A DNA stretch of 61,218 bases from Flavobacteriales bacterium (GTDB lineage: Bacteria > Bacteroidota > Bacteroidia > Flavobacteriales_C > GCA-002722245). Of the stretch, positions 52,512 through 60,130 are shown piece after piece. Every line of letters starts with the position of its first letter. Position 1 is the stretch's first letter. The notes beneath the pieces were generated by a model that saw only the letters and a program-made list of their open reading frames with translations, ran no database searches and had not been told where the DNA came from. The stretch lies in the NCBI GenBank assembly GCA_002717515.1, contig PBEC01000002.1:60185-121402 (forward strand). Direction: 5' to 3'. The position numbers and the translations under genes were made by a program.

Positions 52512-52542
52512 CAAATATAAAAAGTATCAACAAGTTTTCCAA
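52512..52542 (-). promoter_or_regulatory. Promoter of the trp operon
   Basis: Minus strand: TTG (52542-52540, in CCTTGG), 20 bases, then TATATTTG (52519-52512), an exact TAnnTTTG -7 box. Transcription should start within a few bases of the trpL ATG at 52507. Confidence 0.65.
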
Positions 52543-52595
52543 GGTGCTTAATGCTTTAGTCCAAATATTTCCATTTGAATCACTAACTTAGGTTT

Positions 52596-53537
52596 ATGCT
52601 TAAGTGGATTAAAAGAAAAGCTATTTTAACTTTTTTGTTTGTTTGGAGTCAATCTTCTATTTCTCAAAACATATATGATACAGCGCTCGTGGATACCGTT
52701 TCTCTTAAATATAAAAAAGGATTCGATATTCAAGATTTTATAAAGATGACGAAAGCAGATACAAGCTTCTACAGGGCTTTTAAGAACCTTAGAATGTATC
52801 CCCATATTTCAGAAAACAAAATTGAAATCTTCGATAAAAGATGGAATGAAGTGGGACATCTCTTCCGTAAAGCTAATCACTTTAGTGATGGCTCAAAAGG
52901 CTGGATAAAAATAACTGAGGAAAATACAAATGGTAAAGTATACAAAAAGAATGGAACTCATAAGTATTTTACAGCCGAAATGTATGATAAAGTCTTTTTT
53001 AAAACAGGTGAGTTTCCTGTTGATAACAGTGTAAAAAGCTCTTATACTCAAAAAAAGATGCAAGGACTGTCGACAAAAGATAAATACTACGAAAAACTTA
53101 AGACATTTATGTTTTCTCCTGGAACAAAAGTGAAAGGAGTTCCTTTCATTGGTAAAAAACTAGATATTTTTAACGATAAAATGGCAAAATATTACGATTT
53201 TACAATCGAAAAAACGTTTTTTAAAGACAGTATACCCTGTTACAAGTTTTCATGTGTCAAGAAACCAAATGTTTCGGACAAACAAGTGACCATTACACGG
53301 CTGGTAACTTTTTATGACAGAAGAACAATGAAAATTATTGCTCGTTCTTATTCCTTAAAAGATGTTACTCCAATGTTCTCTTTTGACATGAAGATGTTTA
53401 TTGAACTAAACTATGATTTTGGAGAATATTTGCCGCTCAAAATAAAATACCGCGGAGAATGGGATGTTCCCTTTAAGAAAGGAGAACAAATAAAATTTGA
53501 AATGAATTGTACAAACTATAGAAAAATAGGAAACTAA
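52596..53537 (+). CDS. Exported protein of unknown function (LolA-like size, DUF1571-type suspected)
   Basis: 313 residues with a signal peptide (MLKWIKRKAILTFLFVWSQSSISQ). The order of motifs, FYRAFKNLRMYPHISENKIE early, then a long hydrophilic region (GKVYKKNGTHKYFTAEMYDK), and a late YKFSCVKKP...ITRLVTFYDRRTMKIIARSY with VKIKYRGEWDVPF-like strands, suggests a lipid- or ligand-binding beta sheet such as DUF1571/LolA. I cannot assign it firmly. It is divergent from the trp operon, sharing the 248-base spacer that holds the trp control region, and overlaps the next convergent gene's stop. Confidence 0.75.
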   Translation: MLKWIKRKAILTFLFVWSQSSISQNIYDTALVDTVSLKYKKGFDIQDFIKMTKADTSFYRAFKNLRMYPHISENKIEIFDKRWNEVGHLFRKANHFSDGSKGWIKITEENTNGKVYKKNGTHKYFTAEMYDKVFFKTGEFPVDNSVKSSYTQKKMQGLSTKDKYYEKLKTFMFSPGTKVKGVPFIGKKLDIFNDKMAKYYDFTIEKTFFKDSIPCYKFSCVKKPNVSDKQVTITRLVTFYDRRTMKIIARSYSLKDVTPMFSFDMKMFIELNYDFGEYLPLKIKYRGEWDVPFKKGEQIKFEMNCTNYRKIGN

Positions 53538-54361
53538 TTCAAATCAATCTCTACACTATTAATTTCTTGATAAAGATCGGCTTTGTCGTCGCAGTATCCA
53601 TCACCGAAATCAAGAATTTGATACAGACCCCAATTTGATTCAATTTCTAATTCACCTTGCTGAAAATACTTGCAACCAAATTGACTTAAAAGAGGCTCAA
53701 GAGTTTGAACACTATAAGTTCTTCCATATCTGTTGACGGCTCTTGATTCCGTTTCAAATAGCATGACTTGTTCAATAAAATCAACAAAGATTGAACTTGT
53801 ACTGTTCCATAAAAAATATTCGTTTGAATTTATACATATTTTACCATCAATGACTTCTTTTACAAGTTCATATTGATAATTTTCATTAAATCCAACATTA
53901 TTTACTTGAATAGTTCCTTCAATTTTTTTGCCACTTATAAAAAATCCCTCGGGAATAATAGTCATTAAAGTACCCGTTTCATTTAATTTCCCCGTAAGAT
54001 ATACTTTGAGTTTACCGTACTTTTTTCTCCTAGTTGAACTACAGTTTGTATCGTTATAAAAAATATTCAAATGGGTTACACATGTATTCAAAGAATCCAA
54101 ATAATAAGATATTGTTGCACAGGAATCATGAGAACTTTGCTCTTCTGTTTTATACGTACTTATTGCATCTGTCGACTCAATATATTCAACTTCATTACGA
54201 CAAATCTGATAAATATTCGCATAAAATAGATTAGCCATAGAAGCCTCTTGAGAATATTCGGTATCAACTCTGTCTTCATCGTAAAGAGGGTCCTCTTGAC
54301 GGCAAGCGAAAACAAGAAACAGAATAATCAAATTAAACTTTAACACATACCCCTTAACCAT
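53534..54361 (-). CDS. Lipoprotein of unknown function
   Basis: 275 residues from ATG 54361, chosen because it opens MVKGYVLKFNLIILFLVFAC, a lipoprotein signal (Cys20); an upstream start at 54412 only adds 17 residues before the signal. The mature part is acidic, with about eight Cys (e.g. YQICRNEVEY, HDSCATISYY, NTCVTHLNIF), which may form disulfides, and beta-like stretches (KLKVYLTGKLNETGTLMTII). No family recognised. Monocistronic, between a convergent and a divergent gene. Confidence 0.78.
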   Translation of the reverse strand: MVKGYVLKFNLIILFLVFACRQEDPLYDEDRVDTEYSQEASMANLFYANIYQICRNEVEYIESTDAISTYKTEEQSSHDSCATISYYLDSLNTCVTHLNIFYNDTNCSSTRRKKYGKLKVYLTGKLNETGTLMTIIPEGFFISGKKIEGTIQVNNVGFNENYQYELVKEVIDGKICINSNEYFLWNSTSSIFVDFIEQVMLFETESRAVNRYGRTYSVQTLEPLLSQFGCKYFQQGELEIESNWGLYQILDFGDGYCDDKADLYQEINSVEIDLN

Positions 54362-54442
54362 TTTGTAAATATAACGAAACTGTTTCAGTAGGGTTGCCCA
54401 TGAAATAATCATAAAAACAAATGAAATACCTAAAAAAGGGTA

Positions 54443-54473
54443 TTTGAATAAAAAGCCTTAGGATTTAGTTTTG
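54443..54473 (+). promoter_or_regulatory. Promoter of the DUF4856-imelysin unit
   Basis: TTTG (54443-54446), 19 bases, TAGTTTTG (54466-54473): a textbook TTTG-N19-TAnnTTTG pair, 20 bases before the ATG at 54494. The best promoter match I found in the window. Confidence 0.7.
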
Positions 54474-54493
54474 GCCCCATAAAACTATCAATT

Positions 54494-55570
54494 ATGAAAA
54501 AATTAATACTACCAGTTTTGGCAATCGCAGTTCTTACGGGATGTAAGAAAGACGACCCAGTAGATGAAGACGGAACTACATCGTACACGGTTCCAACGAC
54601 TTACAATTTCGAAAATGTTTCTTACGGAGGACAAACCGATCGTTTGGACATGTTAACTGCACTTACTTCCTACATCAAAACCGGTCACACTGAAGGCGTA
54701 ACCCTTGATGCTCAGGTTATGAACAACATGTATGAAAATGAGAATACACCTTTCGAAGGAACTATCGGATCCTCAGGAAAAGACCTATCCAGTAAAACAT
54801 ACGAAACTGCAAGAGGTGAGATTGTTAATCTATTTGATTCAATTGCTAAATATTCCGGACAAGCAGGAGGTGCTGATGGACAAGCTGGTTTAGTTGCAAG
54901 AGGTACAGGTCATATTCTTGTAGATGCCACAGGGAAAGAATACGCTCAATTAATTGATAAAGGATTAATGGGGTCTTGTTTTTACTATCAAGGTACATCT
55001 AAGTATTTATCGGATGAGAAAATAGGTGATGCGGTTGATAATGTAATCGTTGAGCCTGGTAAAGGAACTGATAAAGAACACCACTTTGATGAGGCGTTTG
55101 GATATTTCGGTGTTCCAATCGACTTTCCTACTAACCAAGATGGATTATTATTTTGGGGGAAATATTGTAACAAAAGAGATGCTGTTGTTGGAACAAACGA
55201 TATAATGGATGCGTTCTTAAGAGGAAGAGCAGCTATATCGGCTAAAGATAAAGCAGGTCAGGATGCCGCAGTTGCAGATATTAAAGAACTATGGGAAAAA
55301 GCTGCTGCTTCAACTGCAATACATTATCTTAATGATGCTGATGCAAACTTCGCTGATGACGGTAACAGACTTCACTATCTTTCTGAAGCTTACGCCTTTA
55401 TTAATGCATTAACGTATAATGTTGATGGTTCAATAGGTCAGTCTGATGTAGATGAAGTACTTGCTGCCCTTGGTGACAATTATTGGACAGTTACTCAAGC
55501 AGACATATTAGCTGCAAGAGACCTTTTAGCTACAAAAGCTAATTTAGAATCAGTTAAAGGTGACCTGTAA
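54494..55570 (+). CDS. DUF4856 lipoprotein
   Basis: 358 residues; lipobox VLTGC with Cys17 and an acidic spacer (KKDDPVDEDGTTSYT). The family pattern is clear: TYNFENVSYGGQTDRLDMLT, then EITxNLFDSIAKYS-like helices, GHILVDATGKEYAQLIDKGL, HFDEAFGYFGVPIDFP, and a helical C-terminal half with HYLNDADANFADDG. DUF4856 proteins usually sit next to imelysins in Bacteroidota, as here, and are linked to iron acquisition. The codons look more G/C-rich than neighbouring genes, which may mean high expression. Paired with the next gene by a 13-base gap. Confidence 0.92.
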   Translation: MKKLILPVLAIAVLTGCKKDDPVDEDGTTSYTVPTTYNFENVSYGGQTDRLDMLTALTSYIKTGHTEGVTLDAQVMNNMYENENTPFEGTIGSSGKDLSSKTYETARGEIVNLFDSIAKYSGQAGGADGQAGLVARGTGHILVDATGKEYAQLIDKGLMGSCFYYQGTSKYLSDEKIGDAVDNVIVEPGKGTDKEHHFDEAFGYFGVPIDFPTNQDGLLFWGKYCNKRDAVVGTNDIMDAFLRGRAAISAKDKAGQDAAVADIKELWEKAAASTAIHYLNDADANFADDGNRLHYLSEAYAFINALTYNVDGSIGQSDVDEVLAALGDNYWTVTQADILAARDLLATKANLESVKGDL

Positions 55571-55583
55571 ATCACATTAAACA

Positions 55584-56681
55584 ATGAAATTATTAAATAT
55601 AGTTACAATTATAAGCGCAGCTTCACTTTCGTGGAGCTGCGTTAATAATAATGGAAATGAAAATGCTGATGATTTTGACATCAAAGAAATATTAAATAAT
55701 GCTGCAGATAATCTGATTTTACCGCAATTTGAAGATTTGAAAGAATCAACAATCGCTTTAGAATCTGCACACAACGATTTCAAATCATCGGACACGCCAG
55801 AGAATCTTTTAGCCTTTCAAAATAAATTTAAAGAAAGTTATGCTTCATGGCAGGCATGTTCGTTTGTAAATTACGGGAACTCAAATTTAGCATCTTTATC
55901 GGGAACATTAAATATGTACCCTACTGATGTTGAAAAAATAAATTCAATACTCAACTCATCTGATCCATTTGATTTAAATTCAGGGACTTATGCTAACGCG
56001 AAAGGATTTCCAGGTTTAGATTACTTACTATTTGATGGATTAGAAAGTGAAATATTGAATAGAGTTTCAATAGAAGGAAGCGAATATTGTTCGAGTAACA
56101 TCGAGCTTATGAAAACAAAATCTCAATCTGCATACGATTTTTGGAAAAACGATACGGATGGTTTTTATTCAAAGTTTATAAGCAGTACAACTAAATCAGA
56201 AGGGACTCCGTTTTCATTATTCATCAATGGATTTGTTAAAAACGTAGAAGTTTTAAAAAACGGTCAACTTGGTGTACCCGCTGGAAAGTTTACACTAAAC
56301 GACCCCAGACCGGAACAATCGGAAGCGTTATACAGTGGTTACAGTGTAACATTGTTCAAGGCTCATCTTGAAAATCTTAAAAGAGTATATAAAGGTGAAG
56401 ATTTATTAGGTAACGATGGGGTTGGAATGGACGACTATTTAAAAGCATTGGGAACAAAAAGAGGAGGAGAAGATTTAAATGAATTAATTTTAAACACCTT
56501 CAATACAATCGAGGAAAAAGCCAATCTTTTGAATGGAAGTATGAATGATGCTATCGCAAATCAACAAGAAATTACAGATGAACTTTACCTCAAAATAAAG
56601 GAACTTGTTGCATATTTAAAGGTTGACATGACTGATGCATTTGGTGTACTTATTACATATCAAGATAATGATGGAGACTAA
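55584..56681 (+). CDS. Imelysin (M75-like) lipoprotein
   Basis: 365 residues; lipobox SWSC with Cys19. An all-helical imelysin domain follows, FKESYASWQACSFV and then KGFPGLDYLLFDG, where the classical GxHxxE motif is replaced by GFPGLD (141-146), the variant seen in the second imelysin class. The second half has the internal repeat VKNVEVLKNGQLGVPAGKFT. Imelysins are thought to bind or deliver iron in the periplasm; the altered motif makes metal binding uncertain. Follows DUF4856 by 13 bases and ends before a strong terminator. Confidence 0.92.
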   Translation: MKLLNIVTIISAASLSWSCVNNNGNENADDFDIKEILNNAADNLILPQFEDLKESTIALESAHNDFKSSDTPENLLAFQNKFKESYASWQACSFVNYGNSNLASLSGTLNMYPTDVEKINSILNSSDPFDLNSGTYANAKGFPGLDYLLFDGLESEILNRVSIEGSEYCSSNIELMKTKSQSAYDFWKNDTDGFYSKFISSTTKSEGTPFSLFINGFVKNVEVLKNGQLGVPAGKFTLNDPRPEQSEALYSGYSVTLFKAHLENLKRVYKGEDLLGNDGVGMDDYLKALGTKRGGEDLNELILNTFNTIEEKANLLNGSMNDAIANQQEITDELYLKIKELVAYLKVDMTDAFGVLITYQDNDGD

Positions 56682-56703
56682 TTGCAAAAAATAAAACGTT
56701 TTT

Positions 56704-56731
56704 AAAAGTCACCTATCACGGTGACTTTTTT
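56704..56731 (+). terminator. Intrinsic terminator after the imelysin gene
   Basis: AAAAGTCACC (56704-56713), loop TATCAC, GGTGACTTTT (56720-56729) and TT: a perfect 10-bp stem with a T tract. Confidence 0.9.
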
Positions 56732-56808
56732 ATTTTAAAAGCGTGATTTCGTTTGTTAGAAATTACTTAAAAAAACATAAATCGTGTTATTTTACTAATT
56801 TTAACGAG

Positions 56809-57333
56809 ATGAACAGAGTGGTTATAACAGGTGGGCCATCAACAGGGAAAACCAGTTTGATAGAAGAATTCAAAAAACTCGGTTATGTAACTTTCTCTGA
56901 AGTAGCTAGAAAAATCATCCAACAGCAGCTCGATATGGGAACTAAAAAATTGCCATGGGATGACGTATCGGGCTTTTCAAAACTAGTATTGAATGAACAG
57001 TTAAATGATTTTAATTCTGCTGATTCCAATTTAACTCTTTACGATAGAGGTATTCCAGATATCATTGGATATTTAAATCACGCGAATAAAAAAATATTTA
57101 AAAAACTTATAGATAGCAACCGCATTAATCGATACAATAAAGTTTTTATTTTACCTCCTTGGAAAGAAATTTATAAAAACGACAATGAAAGAAGAGAAAG
57201 CTTTAAGGAAGCAAATTTTATTCATGATGAAATTGAACAAGCATATTTAAAGTCTGGTTATAATCCCATTAAAGTTCCTTTCGGTTCAATACAAAACAGA
57301 ATTAATTTTATTTTGAACTTACTAGATGAATAG
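56809..57333 (+). CDS. Small P-loop NTPase (AAA_28/NadR-like)
   Basis: 174 residues from ATG 56809 (MNRVVITGGPSTGKTSLIEE); a GTG start at 56743 adds 22 residues without family match. Walker A is GGPSTGKT (8-15). FSEVARKIIQQQ, LYDRGIPDIIGYL (Asp-Arg-Gly, a base/lid motif of this kinase-like family) and YNKVFILPPWKEIYKNDNER (lid) are typical. Members resemble nicotinamide riboside or nucleoside kinases; the substrate is unknown. Its stop overlaps the recQ ATG by 8 bases. Confidence 0.9.
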   Translation: MNRVVITGGPSTGKTSLIEEFKKLGYVTFSEVARKIIQQQLDMGTKKLPWDDVSGFSKLVLNEQLNDFNSADSNLTLYDRGIPDIIGYLNHANKKIFKKLIDSNRINRYNKVFILPPWKEIYKNDNERRESFKEANFIHDEIEQAYLKSGYNPIKVPFGSIQNRINFILNLLDE

Positions 57334-59206
57334 CCCTGAGTCCATATTAAAAAAGTATTGGGGATTTACATCTTTTCGACCGGATCAAAAGAAAGTAATT
57401 GACGAAGCAATACAAAACAATGATGTTTTAGCACTTCTTCCAACAGGTGCCGGGAAATCAATCTGTTTTCAAATTCCTGCTCTATGTAAAAGTGGAGTTT
57501 GTATTGTTATTTCTCCTTTGATTGCTCTAATGAATGACCAAGTTAATCAATTGCTAAAAAAAGGAATTAAAGCAGAATATATATATACCGGAATGAGTCC
57601 AAAAAAGATGGACTATGTATTAGATGCTTGCATATACGGAAAAACCAAGTTTTTATATCTGAGTCCAGAGAGGTTAAATTCCATTTTTATAAGAGAGCGA
57701 CTGAAACGTATGAAAATAAATTTCATTGCTGTGGATGAAGCCCACTGTATATCTCAATGGGGACATGACTTTCGGCCGGCGTATCGATCTGTTGCAAAGC
57801 TCAGAGAGTGGGCGCCTAATGCCACTATAATAGCGGTTACAGCAACCGCAACAAAAAGAGTTGAAAACGACATTCAACTTCAATTGAATTTTCGCTTTCA
57901 AAACGTTATCAAAACCAGTTTTAAAAGAACAAATATTTTTTTTGAAAGTCATCATACAGAAAATAAAATCCCTTCAATAATTCATTATCTAAAACATTTA
58001 AAAGGATCAGGCATAATCTATATACGAAGTAGAAAAATTTGTGAACTACTTTCTAAAGAGTTGAAAAAGGAAAAAATTTCATGTGAATATTATCATGCCG
58101 GAATTTCACCCGAAGACCGTAAAAATATAGAGGAGCGCTGGAAAAAAGACATTACTCGAATTATCGTCGCAACAAATGCATTTGGAATGGGCATTGATAA
58201 ACCGGATGTTCGATTTGTAATTCATTTTGGACTACCAAATTCACTGGAAGAATACTGCCAGGAGGCAGGTAGAGGAGGTAGAGATGGAAAACCTTCAAAA
58301 GCAGCCTTGTTTTTCAATAAAAACGATATTCATAACCTTCAAAGCTTAATGAATTATCGTTTCCCGAAGCGGAAAGTAATAAGAACTGTATATCAAGGTC
58401 TCGCAAATAAAGCACAGATTGCAATTGGTGCTGGAGAAAATGTTGGAATACCCATTGAAGTTGAGAAATTTTCAAAAAAATTAAATTTACATCCCCTAAC
58501 CGTTCATTACGCAATAAAAATATTGGAAACTTCAGGATATGTTTTTGTTTCTGAAGATGTAAACACTGGTTCGAAACTTAAAATTTTACAAGAAAGAAAA
58601 GAAATTGAAGGAATACTTAAAAAAAATGACTTTCAATCTGAGTTGCTCTCTGTCGTTCTGAGATCTTACACAGGTATTTTTAATAATTATGTAAAAATAA
58701 ACGAGGGAAAAATAGCCCAAGTAATGAATACTGCCATTAAAAAAATACAAAAGGGCCTAGATATTTTAGAGAGAACTAATGTAGTAGACTACAAAAAGAA
58801 AATCTTTTTGCCACAAGTATTTTTTGCAGTTAATAGATTATCATCCAAAGATTTAATTTTACCAAAAGAAATACTTGAATCAAGATATGAGGTAGCTAAA
58901 AGTCAATTAAACGCAATGATTAAATTTGCTGTAGAGAATAAAAAATGCAGAACTAATATTGCACTTTTTTACTTTGATGAAACTCCAAAAAGTGATTGTA
59001 ATAATTGCGATTATTGCCTTCGAAATTCAGATTCAAATCACAATGAAAACTATATTATTGAACTAATAAAATCAAATCCACTGGATTTGGCACAATTGGT
59101 GAAAAAATCTAATTTACCTCGAACAGAAACAATTTCAGAAATCAGGCGTCTTATGGACGAGAATAAAATAACCAGAGACGGAATGGTTTTAAGAATAAAA
59201 TCGTGA
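57326..59206 (+). CDS. recQ: RecQ-family ATP-dependent DNA helicase
   Basis: 626 residues. FRPDQKKVIDEAIQ (Q motif), Walker A PTGAGKS (39-45), DEAH at 137-140 followed by the aromatic-rich loop CISQWGHDFRPAY, helicase motif IV-VI with ATNAFGMGIDKPDVRFVIHF and QEAGRGGRDG. The RecQ zinc site is intact: Cys541, 558, 561, 564. After that comes a winged-helix-like end (VKKSNLPRTETISEIRRLMD), but no HRDC domain, so it is shorter than E. coli-type or long Bacteroidota RecQ. It unwinds 3'-tailed DNA in recombination. Overlaps both neighbouring genes. Confidence 0.94.
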   Translation: MNSPESILKKYWGFTSFRPDQKKVIDEAIQNNDVLALLPTGAGKSICFQIPALCKSGVCIVISPLIALMNDQVNQLLKKGIKAEYIYTGMSPKKMDYVLDACIYGKTKFLYLSPERLNSIFIRERLKRMKINFIAVDEAHCISQWGHDFRPAYRSVAKLREWAPNATIIAVTATATKRVENDIQLQLNFRFQNVIKTSFKRTNIFFESHHTENKIPSIIHYLKHLKGSGIIYIRSRKICELLSKELKKEKISCEYYHAGISPEDRKNIEERWKKDITRIIVATNAFGMGIDKPDVRFVIHFGLPNSLEEYCQEAGRGGRDGKPSKAALFFNKNDIHNLQSLMNYRFPKRKVIRTVYQGLANKAQIAIGAGENVGIPIEVEKFSKKLNLHPLTVHYAIKILETSGYVFVSEDVNTGSKLKILQERKEIEGILKKNDFQSELLSVVLRSYTGIFNNYVKINEGKIAQVMNTAIKKIQKGLDILERTNVVDYKKKIFLPQVFFAVNRLSSKDLILPKEILESRYEVAKSQLNAMIKFAVENKKCRTNIALFYFDETPKSDCNNCDYCLRNSDSNHNENYIIELIKSNPLDLAQLVKKSNLPRTETISEIRRLMDENKITRDGMVLRIKS

Positions 59207-60111
59207 AACATTTTCATCAAAAAAAAGTAAAAAAAACGTGTATTTTTAAAGCTTTGAAAACATCATTTAATCAAATAACACTTCTAATATTTATACTATT
59301 CCTAAGTAGTTCATCTATTTCTCAAAACGACTCTATAAACAAAGTAGACGAGCAAAATCAAAAACAAGGTTATTGGATTTTTACAAACCAACAAAAACGA
59401 TTACCCGGATATAAACCCAATCAAAAAATTGAAGAGGGAACATTTTTAAATAATAAAAAAGAAGGCAAATGGATTTTTTATTACAGAAACGGAAACCCAA
59501 AACACATTTTATATTATGAAAATGGGGTACCAGATGGACAAGCAACTTTTTTTTACAAAAATGGTAAAATTCGCGAAACCGGCACATGGAGAAACAATAG
59601 ATGGGTGGGTGAATACAAACAATACTACGAAAATGGAAACCCTAAAAATCATTTCAATTACGACGATAGAGGTGTAAAAAACGGGAAGCAAATATATTTT
59701 CATAAAAACGGAAATCCAAGCTTAATTGGAACCTGGAATAATGGAAATGAAACAGATGATTTAGCGGAATATAAAGAGGATGGAACAGCAAATACTGAAA
59801 GGTATAAAGCTGGACCAAAGCTTGATATCAAGAATAAAGTCGATTCACTTCAAGTCGATTCACTCATTAGCGAAAAAGACAGTTTAGCATTAAAAATAAG
59901 AAAGTTCAAAAAACCCAGTGAGCCCATCGCTCCTTTTGATGGTAATGGTTATCATGAATTCAAAGACAAAAATGGAAACACTACAAAAGTTGGAGAATTT
60001 GAGGACGGTCTGCTTGTAAATGGTAAAATATTCAAATATGACGAGAAAGGAAAACTAACTTTAACAAAAATAATTAAGGATCGAGATGTTGTTAAAATTA
60101 TCCGAGAATAA
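59203..60111 (+). CDS. Exported MORN-like (YwqK-type) repeat protein
   Basis: 302 residues from a GTG overlapping the recQ stop. A long N-region and hydrophobic segment (ITLLIFILFLSSSSISQ, about 26-42) form a signal peptide. Then come at least four YwqK/MORN-type repeats, e.g. GKWIFYYRNGNPKHILYYEN, GQATFFYKNGKIRETGTW, GEYKQYYENGNPKNHFNYDD, GKQIYFHKNGNPSLIGTW, and a spacer containing a 15-base tandem repeat (VDSLQVDSL, from 59839). Database names call this family an antitoxin, but no toxin gene is present. Function unknown. Confidence 0.85.
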   Translation: MKHFHQKKVKKTCIFKALKTSFNQITLLIFILFLSSSSISQNDSINKVDEQNQKQGYWIFTNQQKRLPGYKPNQKIEEGTFLNNKKEGKWIFYYRNGNPKHILYYENGVPDGQATFFYKNGKIRETGTWRNNRWVGEYKQYYENGNPKNHFNYDDRGVKNGKQIYFHKNGNPSLIGTWNNGNETDDLAEYKEDGTANTERYKAGPKLDIKNKVDSLQVDSLISEKDSLALKIRKFKKPSEPIAPFDGNGYHEFKDKNGNTTKVGEFEDGLLVNGKIFKYDEKGKLTLTKIIKDRDVVKIIRE

Positions 60112-60130
60112 GTTCTTTGAATACATATAA

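Noticed and set aside
59203-60111. Toxin-antitoxin system, because YwqK-type proteins are often named antitoxin
   Set aside because: No toxin gene is adjacent, the protein is exported, and the repeats are MORN-like; the name is historical.
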